From Prevotella sp. (GTDB taxonomy: Bacteria; Bacteroidota; Bacteroidia; Bacteroidales; Bacteroidaceae), in assembly GCA_017470345.1 (NCBI GenBank), contig JAFUEP010000005.1, forward strand, positions 42,257 through 106,256: a stretch of 64,000 nt of DNA, given 5' to 3'. The position numbers and the translations under genes are program-made. Shown here piece by piece: positions 8,376 through 16,811 of the stretch. The notes beneath the pieces were generated by a model, which saw only the letters and a list, made by a program, of their open reading frames with translations, made no database searches and was not told the origin of the DNA. Position 1 is the stretch's first letter; the number at the start of each line of letters is the position of its first letter.

Positions 8376-10682
8376 TTATCGTGTGACGACCTTGCGGACG
8401 CGGCCGTCGGCCGTGCGCTGGATGGTGACGGCGCCCCTGTGGCTTTCGGGAACAGGCCGTCCGAGCAGGTCGTAACTATGAACTATGAACTCTGAACTCT
8501 GAACTGTCCCCACGCCCTGCGTGGCGGCGGCGGAGTGGAGCTCGACGGGGCGGCGCAGCGAGCCGAGGCGCGGCTGGGCGACGGTGACGCGCTCGTCGAC
8601 GGCATACTGGGCGCCGGTACGGATGTCGGTGAGGCGGAAGCTGACGCGCTCGCCGCCGTCGGCATGGACGGTGACGAAGTAGCGGCCGCCGCGGCAGGTG
8701 CCCTGTCCGCGCAGCTCGCCGCCGACGTAGGCCTCGATCTGATAGGCGTCGGGCTCGCTGAGCTGCGGCATCGTCACGACCATCGTCATGTTGTCGCGGA
8801 AGCGGCGGGCCGTGGTGTGGATTTCGGCCGGGGCGGTGGCGGCTGCGGCATCGAGGCGCCGGGCCGGGGCGGCGGCCGTCTCGTGGCCCTGCGCCATCTG
8901 GCGCTCGTTCCTGAAGGTCAGGCTGGCGGGGCCGCCCTCAGGCATGTAGAGGAGGAAGCTCTGCTCGGTGGGCAGCACCTCGAGGTCGCCCTGCCACTGG
9001 CTGCCGTCCCACTCGGCCGACCCCTGCTCCTTGGAGATGATGGTCATGCCCTCGGTGAGCTGGGCGGGGTCGAAGATATTTTCTAAGCGGCGGTCGTAGA
9101 GGTAGGGCGAGGGCATCCACGTCCAGCCCTCAGTGACGGGCAGCCGGAAGTCGGACGTGCCCGTGACGGTCAGCCCGAAGGTGCGCGAGCGGTAGTCGGC
9201 GGCCATGCGCACCTTGTAGGCCACGTTGTCGTCGATGCCGCCAGCCTCCATCATCGTGCCGAAGTAGCCCCACTCGGGGTCGTTGTAGAGCAGCGTCTCC
9301 TGCGTGCGGGCCTCGATGAGGTCGGGGCCGAAGCCCTCCACGAGGTCGTCGTCCCAGAGGTAGCCGCAGGGGTTCGTGCGCCACTGCCACCCCTCCCTGA
9401 GGTCGAGGCGGAAGCGGGGCATGATGCCGGGGTCCCATCCGGCCTCGGCCGACGGCCACAGCTGGATGTCGCTCTCGGGCGCGTCGGCCCAGTAGGGGCG
9501 CACGTCGACGCCTATCGGCACCTGGAACGTCACGTTATATATTATAGGATCGCGCGAGACGAGCTCGAAGCTGACGATGTCCCATTGCTGCTCCCAGCCG
9601 TAGTCGGCCGTATAGCGGAAGCGCAGGTCGCGGATGTCGAACGTGGCGTTGGCCGGCACGGGCGTGAGCGTCATGCGCACCGTCTCGCGGTTGTAGGGAT
9701 GGCTGTCGAAGGTATACTCGAAGTGCTGGAGCGCCACGTTCTCATAGACGATGACGCGGATGCGGCCCTCGGGGCGCAGCCGTACCGACCCGTCGTCGGC
9801 CAGGATGACGGGCGTCACGTAGGTCTCGCCGACAGCCTTCGGGATCAGGTTCCCCTCGGCGTCGGGGCAGACGATGGTCTCGTCGTCGATGAGCCACGCG
9901 GCGACCTCGGTCGTGTTCTCGGGCAGCAGCTCATAGGAGGTGTCGAGCTTCGGCTGCAGCGTCTTGGGCCTGGCGATGTCGACGCGCACCTCGTCGTTGA
10001 GCAGCCGGACGGCCGTGGCGCGGCGCACGACGGTGATGGTGCCCTGGAGCGTCGTGCCGGGGAAGTGGACGTCAAAGATGACCGTGCCGGGCACGAGACC
10101 CGTGGCCACGGTGCCCTCGAGGCTGACGATGCCGCCGGCTGACAGCTCGATGCTCTCGTACTTAGGCAGCGTCTCGCCCTCATAGAGGCTGAGGATGTCG
10201 ACCGTCTCGCCGACGTCGATCGTCACCGAGCGGAAGCGGAAGGCCGCGTCGCCGTCGTAGCCCTTGCCGCGCAGCACGACGGGCTGCGAGGGCTGGCCCC
10301 AGCTCTCGCCGTCGAACGTGACGGCCACGGAGGGCTCGACGTCGTAGACGAGCAGCAGCTGGCCGGGCTTGTAGCGGATCTCGAAGCGGACGGGACGGCC
10401 GTGGTCGGCGTCGCGGTCGCCGTAGACGCGCAGGACGAAGACCGTCTGACCCTGCTCGCCGCGGACTGCCTCCCACGTCACGGCGCGGCACTCGTCGCCG
10501 ATGAAAGCGGCCACGTCGTAGTCGCCGTTGTCGGCGCCGACGGCGTGATTATTGAGCTGCAAGGTCGCAAAAACGACGGTTTCATCGTTAAATTGGTGCG
10601 CATCGGGCGCTCCCCACCACGACTGGGCGCGGGCGCCGATGAGGCTGACGAGCAGCAGGCAGAGGGTCAGTAGTCTCTTCAT
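8376..10682 (-). CDS. Large exported protein with possible T9SS-type C-terminal tail (paralogue B)
   Basis: 768 residues with signal peptide MKRLLTLCLLLVSLIGARAQ. It shares with its downstream neighbour the segments LREGWQWRTNPCG, LIEARTQETLLYNDPEWGYF, SPYLYDRRLENIF, SAEWDGSQWQGDLEV and VHADGGERVSFRLTDI, and the tail YDLLGRPV ... VTIQRTADGRVRKVVTR. The start codon overlaps the stop of the AraC-type gene 10679-11083 in an ATGA arrangement, implying cotranscription and translational coupling. Near the C-terminus, about residues 725-736 (VQSSEFIVHS) come from an AACTATGAACTCTGAACT word repeat, placed at the same alignment position as a different word repeat in paralogue A. Function unknown; probably a surface or secreted protein. 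Confidence 0.7.
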   Translation of the reverse strand: MKRLLTLCLLLVSLIGARAQSWWGAPDAHQFNDETVVFATLQLNNHAVGADNGDYDVAAFIGDECRAVTWEAVRGEQGQTVFVLRVYGDRDADHGRPVRFEIRYKPGQLLLVYDVEPSVAVTFDGESWGQPSQPVVLRGKGYDGDAAFRFRSVTIDVGETVDILSLYEGETLPKYESIELSAGGIVSLEGTVATGLVPGTVIFDVHFPGTTLQGTITVVRRATAVRLLNDEVRVDIARPKTLQPKLDTSYELLPENTTEVAAWLIDDETIVCPDAEGNLIPKAVGETYVTPVILADDGSVRLRPEGRIRVIVYENVALQHFEYTFDSHPYNRETVRMTLTPVPANATFDIRDLRFRYTADYGWEQQWDIVSFELVSRDPIIYNVTFQVPIGVDVRPYWADAPESDIQLWPSAEAGWDPGIMPRFRLDLREGWQWRTNPCGYLWDDDLVEGFGPDLIEARTQETLLYNDPEWGYFGTMMEAGGIDDNVAYKVRMAADYRSRTFGLTVTGTSDFRLPVTEGWTWMPSPYLYDRRLENIFDPAQLTEGMTIISKEQGSAEWDGSQWQGDLEVLPTEQSFLLYMPEGGPASLTFRNERQMAQGHETAAAPARRLDAAAATAPAEIHTTARRFRDNMTMVVTMPQLSEPDAYQIEAYVGGELRGQGTCRGGRYFVTVHADGGERVSFRLTDIRTGAQYAVDERVTVAQPRLGSLRRPVELHSAAATQGVGTVQSSEFIVHSYDLLGRPVPESHRGAVTIQRTADGRVRKVVTR
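8474..8508. repeat. AACTATGAACTCTGAACT word repeat inside a coding sequence
   Basis: AACTATGAACTATGAACTCT followed by GAACTCTGAACT, in frame in the exported-protein gene, just before its YDLLGR motif. Confidence 0.8.
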
Positions 10683-11083
10683 ATTGATAACGCGTTATTT
10701 TTGTCGATGAATAGGCAATATTTCTGCGGCGAAATGCCAAAAGAACGACGGAAGACGTGGGCAAAGTGGCACCCATCGGCAAAGCCGCACAGCTGTGCCA
10801 CCTCGAACATCCGCGGACGCGGGTCGAGGTTGAACAGCTGCATGGCACGCTTCAGCCGGTAGTAGCAGATGATATCGGGGGGTGTCAGGCCGGTAGTATT
10901 GACGATGCGGCGGCGCAGTCGCGAAGGATGGAGGTTCATCAGTCGTGCACAGTCGTCGAGCGTGAGGGGGCCGTCAGCGAGGTTGTCGGACACACACATG
11001 ACGAAGCGGTCGAGAAAATCCTTCTCGGCAGACTTCAGCTGGAGCTGACTGAGTCGTTCTTCGCAGTGCTTGAATGAGTGCAT
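10679..11083 (-). CDS. Small AraC-family DNA-binding regulator
   Basis: 134 residues that are nearly all AraC/XylS helix-turn-helix domain: the first HTH around residues 40-62 (TLDDCARLMNLHPSRLRRRI) and the second around 90-115 (RMFEVAQLCGFADGCHFAHV, FRRSFGISPQKY). There is no N-terminal sensor domain, so any ligand response must come from elsewhere. A TAnnTTTG promoter lies about 50 nt upstream. The stop overlaps the start of the exported-protein gene 8376-10682, so the regulator and its probable target share an operon; control of that gene is inferred from position only. Confidence 0.85.
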   Translation of the reverse strand: MHSFKHCEERLSQLQLKSAEKDFLDRFVMCVSDNLADGPLTLDDCARLMNLHPSRLRRRIVNTTGLTPPDIICYYRLKRAMQLFNLDPRPRMFEVAQLCGFADGCHFAHVFRRSFGISPQKYCLFIDKNNALSI

Positions 11084-11130
11084 AAGCCAGAATGGGTTGT
11101 TCTGTTAAAAAACGTTCATTCTTCTGGCTG

Positions 11131-11138
11131 CAAAGTTA
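11131..11138 (-). promoter_or_regulatory. Bacteroidota -7 element TAACTTTG for the AraC-type gene
   Basis: CAAAGTTA on the plus strand reads TAACTTTG on the minus strand, followed by GCAG, about 50 nt before the start codon at 11083. Confidence 0.6.
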
Positions 11139-11202
11139 AAGAAAAGCAAGGAAAGTCTGTTGTCTATTCTCGTCAACTTTTTGTCTATTTTCGACAAACA
11201 GT

Positions 11203-11245
11203 TAAAAAAACGCGGAAAAAACGCCCTTTCTTCGATTAAAAAGGG
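11203..11245 (-). terminator. Intrinsic terminator after murI
   Basis: On the minus strand CCCTTT and AAAGGG pair around a short loop (11224-11245), followed by CGTTTTTTCCGCGTTTTTTT. It lies about 40 nt past the murI stop and would end the envelope operon. Confidence 0.6.
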
Positions 11246-11283
11246 TAAAAACAGCGGTAAACTGAAAAAAATGCAAAGTGAGG

Positions 11284-12105
11284 TCAGCCCAGGGTGATGG
11301 TAGTGACGTCGACGGGCTGACGGAGGAAAATCTGGGCCTGCTCGCGGAAGCGGTCGGGATTTTCGGTGGTGAGGTAGTGGGTCTGACCGCCCGTGCTGCA
11401 GCGGTCGCGGAGGTCGGCATGGCGGCTGAGATAGTCGTGCAGCGAGGTGGCGACATACTGCCCCTGAGGAATGATGCGGACCGACAGGGGCATGTAGCGG
11501 CGGATCTTGGGCAGCAGCAGCGGATAGTGTGTGCAGCCAAGGATGACGGCGTCGATCAGGGGGTCGGCCGAGAGGAGCTGGTCGCAGCGCTTCTTCACGA
11601 AATAGTCAGCCCCGGGTGAGTCGGCCTCGTTATACTCGACCAGCGGCACCCAGAAGGGGCATGCCACGCCGGTGACACGGATGTCGGGCCAGAGCTTCTG
11701 GATCTCCAGACGGTAGCTGTCGCTGCGGATGGTGCCCTCGGTGGCGAAGATGCCGACGTGGCGTGTCTCGGTCAGGCTTCCGATGACCTCGGCCGTGGGG
11801 CGGATGACGCCGAGGACGCGACGCGAGGGGTCCCACTGAGGTAGGTCGCGCTGCTGGATGGTGCGCAGGGCCTTGGCCGAGGCGGTGTTGCAGCCGAGTA
11901 TGACCAGCTGGCATCCGCGCTGGAAGAGCTCGTGGACGGCCTGGCGGGTGAACTCGTAGACGACGTCGAACGACCGCGGTCCGTAGGGTGCACGGGCATT
12001 GTCGCCCAAGTAGAGATAGTCGTACTGGGGCAGTTCGCGACGTATGGCGTCGAGGATGGTCAGCCCGCCATAGCCGCTGTCGAAGATGCCGATGGGTGCC
12101 TTCAT
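11284..12105 (-). CDS. murI: Glutamate racemase
   Basis: 273 residues, the normal length. It makes D-glutamate for peptidoglycan in the cytoplasm. The substrate loop IGIFDSGYGGLT is at the N-terminus; the two catalytic cysteines lie in LGCNTASAKAL (about residue 72) and LGCTHYPLLLP (about residue 184); GDNARAPYG is also conserved. Its start overlaps the stop of the ompH gene 12102-12674 by 4 nt, so it is the last gene of the porG-uppS-bamA-ompH operon. Confidence 0.95.
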   Translation of the reverse strand: MKAPIGIFDSGYGGLTILDAIRRELPQYDYLYLGDNARAPYGPRSFDVVYEFTRQAVHELFQRGCQLVILGCNTASAKALRTIQQRDLPQWDPSRRVLGVIRPTAEVIGSLTETRHVGIFATEGTIRSDSYRLEIQKLWPDIRVTGVACPFWVPLVEYNEADSPGADYFVKKRCDQLLSADPLIDAVILGCTHYPLLLPKIRRYMPLSVRIIPQGQYVATSLHDYLSRHADLRDRCSTGGQTHYLTTENPDRFREQAQIFLRQPVDVTTITLG

Positions 12106-12674
12106 GGGTTGGTGGTGAGCCGCTGGCGGACCATCGGCTCGATGTTGATGCTGACGGCCGGCTCGATGAAGGGACAGGCGTCGGCGTCGGTGTTGACGAC
12201 GAGGACGAGGCCCTCCTCGCGGGCGACGGCCGCGATGGCCTCCGCCAGCCGGATGCGCAACGGCGCCATGGCCTCCTGCTCGGTGCGCTGCAGCTCGCGG
12301 CGGCTCTCGTTCTTGAAGTTGACGTTCTGCTGCATCATGTCCTGCAGCTCCTGCTGGCGCTTGAGCAGGATGGTGCGGGGATAGTGGGCGCGCTCCTCGA
12401 GGAAGAGCTCATACTTCTGGTTGAACTCGTCCTCGACGCGCTTCATCTCCTTGTCGTAGGCCCGCCGCAGCTCGCCCATCTGCACCTGCAGCGTGTCATA
12501 CTGCGCCATGCTGCGCAGCACGGCGTCGTAGCTGAGGTAGCCGATGAAAGGCTGAAGACTGGAGATTGAAGACAGAGAACTCGTGGAGTCATTGTCATTT
12601 GGCAGTGCAGGCACTTGGGCGACAGACCAAAGTCCCACCATCAATATGCTAATTAAAACGGCTATCCTTTTCAT
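12102..12674 (-). CDS. OmpH/Skp-family periplasmic chaperone, third of three
   Basis: 190 residues with a signal peptide (MKRIAVLISILMVGLWSVAQ), then a coiled-coil-rich Skp/OmpH core (MGELRRAYDKEMKRVEDEFN; QKYELFLEERAHYPRTILLK) and the C-terminal EGLVLVVNTDADACPFIEPA segment. Skp proteins hold unfolded outer-membrane proteins in the periplasm for BamA. Residues about 32-41 (SSLSSISSLQ), right after the mature N-terminus, are encoded by a CTGAAGACTGGAGATTGAAG word run complementary to the CAATCTTCAATCTT run upstream of the gene, so the signal-peptide region lies in the loop of a palindrome. Confidence 0.85.
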   Translation of the reverse strand: MKRIAVLISILMVGLWSVAQVPALPNDNDSTSSLSSISSLQPFIGYLSYDAVLRSMAQYDTLQVQMGELRRAYDKEMKRVEDEFNQKYELFLEERAHYPRTILLKRQQELQDMMQQNVNFKNESRRELQRTEQEAMAPLRIRLAEAIAAVAREEGLVLVVNTDADACPFIEPAVSINIEPMVRQRLTTNP

Positions 12675-12718
12675 TCTTCATTAGTCAATCTTCAATCTTC
12701 AATCTTCAATTTTCAATC
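12552..12718. repeat. Palindrome spanning an ompH-ompH junction
   Basis: Left arm CTGAAGACTGGAGATTGAAG (from 12552) and right arm of TCAATCTTCAATCTTCAATT-type words (12685-12718) are complementary. The loop holds the start codon and signal peptide of gene 12102-12674; the right arm ends at the stop of gene 12719-13225. Confidence 0.65.
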
Positions 12719-13225
12719 TTACTTCAGTCCCAGCTTGGCCTTCACCTGAGCGGTGACGTCAGAGGAGAGGGTCGTCGAGATGTAGGGGATGCCGGCGCCC
12801 ATCTCCATGATGTAGACGTAGCCGCCCTCCTGGCCGATGGCCTTGATGGCGTCGAGCACCTTGGTCTGGATGGCCGACATCTTCTCCTGCTGCGCCTGGG
12901 CCAGGGCCTGCTGGTTGTCCTGATAGGTCTGCTGGATGCGGGTGTAGAGGTCTTGGAGCTCCTGCTGGCGGCGCTGCTTGATGTTCTCGGGCAGCGTGGC
13001 CGACTCCTTGTCGAAGGCCTCGCCCTTCTTCTGAAGCTCCTCCTGCATCTGCTTGAGGTCGGCCTCATACTGCTGTGTGAGCTGCTCGATCTCGGTGCGA
13101 GCGGTGTTGAACTCGGGCATGGCCTGGATGATCTCCTGTGTGTTGACGTGTCCGAACTTGGTCTGTGCCTGAGCGGCGGTGAGACCGAAGAATGCGCACA
13201 GGGCGCAAATGATAAGCTTTTTCAT
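12719..13225 (-). CDS. OmpH/Skp-family periplasmic chaperone, second of three
   Basis: 168 residues: signal peptide MKKLIICALCAFFGLTAAQA, then the classic Skp opening KFGHVNTQEIIQAMPEFNTA and a long charged helix (about residues 45-120), ending with GGYVYIMEMGAGIPYISTTL. It is expected to chaperone outer-membrane proteins for BamA, encoded two genes upstream. Word-repeat runs lie on both sides of the gene. Confidence 0.9.
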   Translation of the reverse strand: MKKLIICALCAFFGLTAAQAQTKFGHVNTQEIIQAMPEFNTARTEIEQLTQQYEADLKQMQEELQKKGEAFDKESATLPENIKQRRQQELQDLYTRIQQTYQDNQQALAQAQQEKMSAIQTKVLDAIKAIGQEGGYVYIMEMGAGIPYISTTLSSDVTAQVKAKLGLK

Positions 13226-13263
13226 TGTCTTTTTCTCGTTGTTTATTTTAATTCTTTTTACTC

Positions 13264-13329
13264 AAGCGGTAGCAAATTTTTCACTCTTCGAGCGGTAGCA
13301 AATTTTTCACTTTTCACTCTTCACTCTTA
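13264..13329. repeat. AGCGGTAGCAAATTTTTCAC word repeat between ompH genes
   Basis: AGCGGTAGCAAATTTTTCAC occurs twice (13265 and 13291), followed by TTTTCACTCTTCACTCTT. The GCGGTAGCAAA core is the one found in the palindromes at 27997-28099 and 43114-43281. The run ends at the stop of the next ompH gene. Confidence 0.8.
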
Positions 13330-13331
13330 CT

Positions 13332-13844
13332 TCAATTGGCATAGCCCAGCTTCTGGAGTACCTCGTCGCTGATGTCGATCTTGGGCGAGCCGTAGATGAT
13401 GCCGGAGTCGCTGGCGCGGTCGAGGACGAGCTGATAGCCGCGCAGGTCGGCCACGTCCTTGATGGCGTTGTAGACCTCCTCCTGGATGGGGTTCATCAGT
13501 GCGGTGCGCTTCTTGAAGAGCTCGCCGTCGGGTCCGAAGTACTTGCGCTTGAGGTCGCTGGCCTCCTTCTCCTTCTGCATGATGGCGTCCTGGCGTGCCT
13601 GCTTCTGCTCCTTGGATAGGAAGACGACCTCGTTCTGATAGTTCTTGTACATGGTCTGCGCCTCGGTGGTGATGGCGTCGACCTCAGCCTGCCATTTCTT
13701 AGAGACCTGCGAGAGCTGCTCGTTGGCGCGCTCGTAGGCTGGGATGTTCTTAAAGATGTAGTCGAAATCGACCAAGGCAAACTTCTGTGCTTGCATCGTC
13801 ACTGCCGATGCGAAGGCAATCATTAAAAACAATAATTTCTTCAT
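13332..13844 (-). CDS. OmpH/Skp-family periplasmic chaperone, first of three
   Basis: 170 residues: signal peptide MKKLLFLMIAFASAVTMQAQ, FALVDFDYIFKNIPAYERAN opening, a coiled-coil middle (about residues 40-110) and LRGYQLVLDRASDSGIIYGS near the end. It directly follows bamA, as in other Bacteroidales. Sequence identity to the other two copies appears modest, so this is not a fresh duplication. Confidence 0.9.
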   Translation of the reverse strand: MKKLLFLMIAFASAVTMQAQKFALVDFDYIFKNIPAYERANEQLSQVSKKWQAEVDAITTEAQTMYKNYQNEVVFLSKEQKQARQDAIMQKEKEASDLKRKYFGPDGELFKKRTALMNPIQEEVYNAIKDVADLRGYQLVLDRASDSGIIYGSPKIDISDEVLQKLGYAN

Positions 13845-13870
13845 CGTCGTTATTCGTTTTATGTTATTTA

Positions 13871-13973
13871 CTTTTCATTCTTCATTTATCACTTTCTAAG
13901 CGGTAGAAAATTCTTCACTTATCACTTTCTAAGCGGTAGCAAATTTTTCACTTTTCACTCTTCACTTTTCCCT
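13871..13973. repeat. AGCGGTAGCAAATTTTTCAC word repeat between bamA and ompH
   Basis: TTTCTAAGCGGTAGAAAATTC and TTTCTAAGCGGTAGCAAATT are followed by TTTTCACTCTTCAC words up to the bamA stop. Same core as 13264-13329. Confidence 0.8.
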
Positions 13974-16696
13974 TAGAACTCCTGTCCGAGGACGAAGTGG
14001 AAGTTGGAGCCGCCCTTCTGCATCGAGCTGGCGTTGACGTAGACCTTGTCGAAGCCGTAGGCCCAGTCGATACCCATGAGTCCGACCATGGGCAGATAGA
14101 TGCGCACACCGAGACCGGCGGAGCGCTTCATGTCGAAGGGATTGAACTTCTTGACGTCGGCCCAGGCATTACCGCCCTCGAGGAATCCGAGTCCGTAGAT
14201 GGTGGTGTTGCCGAGCATGAAGGGATAGCGCAGCTCGAGGGTGAAGCGGTCGTAGGCATAGGCGTCGTAGGCGGAGTAGCGTGAGCCGGTCCACACCTGA
14301 TCGGTGACGTGTGCGGAATAGCTGAGCGAACCGTTCTCATAGCCGCGCAGTCCGATGGTCTCCTCGGCCATGGAGGTCGACATGCCGCTCATGCCGTCGC
14401 CGCCGACGTAGAAGGTCTCGAAGGGCGACTTCTTATACTTGTTATAGGATCCGAGGATGCCGAACTCGGCGCGGGTCATGAGCACGAAGCACTTCTGTCC
14501 GCTGGTCAGTGCGGTGTAGGTGCGGCTCTTGAACTTCCACTTGTGATACTCGACCCACTTGTACTTCTCTGCCTGCTCGCGGTCCCATCGGTCATAGTCG
14601 GTGGAGTAGGTGAGCTGTGTGGCCAGGTTCTTGTAGTCCTTGCCGTCGAAGAGCGACCAGGGCGGCGTCAGTGTGACGGCGAGCGAGAACTCCGATCCGT
14701 GGCGGGGGAAGAGCGGGTTGTCGGTCGACGTGCGGCTGAGTGCCAGCGAGAGGTTGATGTTGTTCGAGTTGCCGTTGGAGATGAGGAAGTACTGCCAGTC
14801 CTTCAGCATGTAGCGCTGATAGGAGAGTGTGGCCGAGAGCTGGAAGTAGTCGTCGGGCCAGCGCAGGCGCTTGCCCCATCCGACGCTGACGCCGAAGAGG
14901 TTGAGGTATTTGTCGTCGTCGAGGTATGACTCGTAGTTGTTGTAATAGTAGTTGTTCATGTAGCCATAGCCCGAGTAGAGGTAGTTGTAGGAGTTGAGGG
15001 CCGCCTGGTTGTAGTAGTTGCTCGAGACGTCGCTCTGGTGGGCGAAGTAGGCACCGACGTTGAAAGCATTGGGTCGCTTGCCGCCGAACCATCCTGTGGA
15101 GTAGCTCGTGTTGAACGACGAGTAGTAGCGTCCGTTGGTCTGGGCGTTGATGCCGATCTGCTCGCCGTCGCCGGCGGGCAGGAATCCGCGGTGGAGCTTG
15201 TTCTTGCCGAGGAGGTTGCGCAGCGAGAAGTTGTTGAACTTGATGCCGGCGCGGAGGATGATGCCGGTCTGTCCCCAACCCATGGAGAGCTCCAGCTGGT
15301 CGTTCGACTTCTGCTCCAGCTCCCAGTCGATGTCGACGGTGCCGTCCTCGTAGTTGGGCTTCACGTTGGGGTTGATGGCCTCCTGGTTGAAGTAGCCCAT
15401 GGAGGCGATCTCGCGGTAGGAGCGCATCAGTGCGTCCTTGTTGAAGAGGTCGCCGGGCTTGGTGCGCAGCTCGCGTCGGACGACCTCCTCGTAGAGTCGG
15501 TCGTTGCCGAAGATGCGCACATGGTTGAGGTGGGCCTGTGGTCCCTCGGTGACGCGCATCTCGAGGTCGACGCTGTCGCCGACGATGTTGACCTCGACGG
15601 GGTCGATGCTCGAGAAGACGTAACCGTTATTATAATAGTAGTTGCCCACGGCGTCCTCGTCGTCCTTGAGTCGCTTGGTCATGAGCTTCTGGTTGTAGAC
15701 GTCGCCTTCCTTCATGCCGAGCACGCGGTTGAGGTAGTCGGTGGTGACGACGGTGTTGCCCACCCAGTTGATGTTGCGCAGGAAGTACTGCTCGCCCTCG
15801 TCGATCTTGAGATAGACGTTGACGTGCTTCTCGTCGGCATTCCATACGGAGTCCTCCTCGATGGAGGCGTCGCGATAGCCCAGCTCGTTGTATTTCTCGA
15901 TGAGCTTCTGCTTAGCCTCGGCGTAGCGCTCGGGGGTGAACTTCTTCGACTTCATGAACGAGTAGAGCTTGCCGGCCTCATGGATCTTGCCGAAGGCGCC
16001 CTTGCTGAAGAGATGGCCCTTGATGCGGGCGTCGGTGAGCTTCTGGTTGCCGTCGAAGATGATGCTGCGCACCTTCATCTTCTCCTTCTTGTCGATGTCG
16101 ACGTCGAGGATGACCTTGTTCTTGCCGGTGACGTCGTCACGCTGGGTGATGTTGATCTCAGCGTTCTTGAATCCCTTGTCGTCGAAGTATTTCTTGGCCA
16201 GGATCTGGGCGCGGTCGATGAGATTCTTCGTCAGGCTCATGCCCTTGGCCATGCCGAGCTTCTGCTCGAGGTCCTCGCGCTCCGACTTCTTCACGCCGGT
16301 GTAGACGATGTCGCTGATGCGGGGCCTGAGGGCGAGGTTGATGCAGAGGTAGACCTTCTGTCCGACGATGCTGTCGGCCGTGATGCTGACGCGCGAGAAG
16401 AGTCCGTGCTTCCAGTAGCGCTTGACGGCCTCGGTGATCTCGCTGCCGGGCACCTCGATGCGCTGTCCGACGGTCAGTCCTGAGATGTTGGTGAGCACAT
16501 AGTCCTCATAGCCCTCGACGCCCTTGACGGCGAGTCCTCCGATCTCGCACTGCCTGGGCGTGCCGGCATACGAGATGGTGGGGTTGGCGATGAAGTCCTG
16601 TGCCGCAGCCGGAGTAATGAACAATGTACAATGAACGATGAGCAGTGTTGCCACCGCCGCCATCGTCATTGTCATTTTCATCAATATTCTATGCAT
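13973..16696 (-). CDS. bamA: Outer-membrane protein assembly factor BamA
   Basis: 907 residues. After the signal peptide come POTRA domains (about residues 45-470; for example VRSIIFDGNQKLTDARIKGH, FLRNINWVGNTVVTTDYLNR, LNHVRIFGNDRLYEEVVRRE), then the Omp85 barrel (about 490-907) ending in FHFVLGQEF with the usual terminal Phe. It inserts beta-barrel proteins into the outer membrane. Three skp/ompH genes follow and uppS precedes it. The signal peptide is odd: residues 19-28 (LIVHCTLFIT) are encoded by an ATTGTACATTGTTCATT word repeat. The start could also be the ATG at 16681. Confidence 0.95.
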   Translation of the reverse strand: MHRILMKMTMTMAAVATLLIVHCTLFITPAAAQDFIANPTISYAGTPRQCEIGGLAVKGVEGYEDYVLTNISGLTVGQRIEVPGSEITEAVKRYWKHGLFSRVSITADSIVGQKVYLCINLALRPRISDIVYTGVKKSEREDLEQKLGMAKGMSLTKNLIDRAQILAKKYFDDKGFKNAEINITQRDDVTGKNKVILDVDIDKKEKMKVRSIIFDGNQKLTDARIKGHLFSKGAFGKIHEAGKLYSFMKSKKFTPERYAEAKQKLIEKYNELGYRDASIEEDSVWNADEKHVNVYLKIDEGEQYFLRNINWVGNTVVTTDYLNRVLGMKEGDVYNQKLMTKRLKDDEDAVGNYYYNNGYVFSSIDPVEVNIVGDSVDLEMRVTEGPQAHLNHVRIFGNDRLYEEVVRRELRTKPGDLFNKDALMRSYREIASMGYFNQEAINPNVKPNYEDGTVDIDWELEQKSNDQLELSMGWGQTGIILRAGIKFNNFSLRNLLGKNKLHRGFLPAGDGEQIGINAQTNGRYYSSFNTSYSTGWFGGKRPNAFNVGAYFAHQSDVSSNYYNQAALNSYNYLYSGYGYMNNYYYNNYESYLDDDKYLNLFGVSVGWGKRLRWPDDYFQLSATLSYQRYMLKDWQYFLISNGNSNNINLSLALSRTSTDNPLFPRHGSEFSLAVTLTPPWSLFDGKDYKNLATQLTYSTDYDRWDREQAEKYKWVEYHKWKFKSRTYTALTSGQKCFVLMTRAEFGILGSYNKYKKSPFETFYVGGDGMSGMSTSMAEETIGLRGYENGSLSYSAHVTDQVWTGSRYSAYDAYAYDRFTLELRYPFMLGNTTIYGLGFLEGGNAWADVKKFNPFDMKRSAGLGVRIYLPMVGLMGIDWAYGFDKVYVNASSMQKGGSNFHFVLGQEF

Positions 16697-16811
16697 ATAT
16701 CAATTGTTTTTTCTTTCTACCGAACACATTGTACATTGTTCATTGTACATTATTCATTGTACATTGTACATTATTCATTGTACATTATTCATTATTCATT
16801 ATTCATTATTC
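16614..16811. repeat. Word-repeat palindrome spanning the uppS-bamA junction
   Basis: Left arm AATGAACAATGTACAATGAA (16616 on) is complementary to a right arm of many ATTGTACATT/ATTCATT words (16726-16811). The loop contains the bamA start codon, the left arm encodes the bamA signal-peptide core, and the right arm contains the uppS stop codon at 16799. Confidence 0.8.

Noticed and set aside
12102-13844. Recent triplication of ompH
   Set aside because: The three proteins share only family motifs and differ in most positions; they look like old paralogues.
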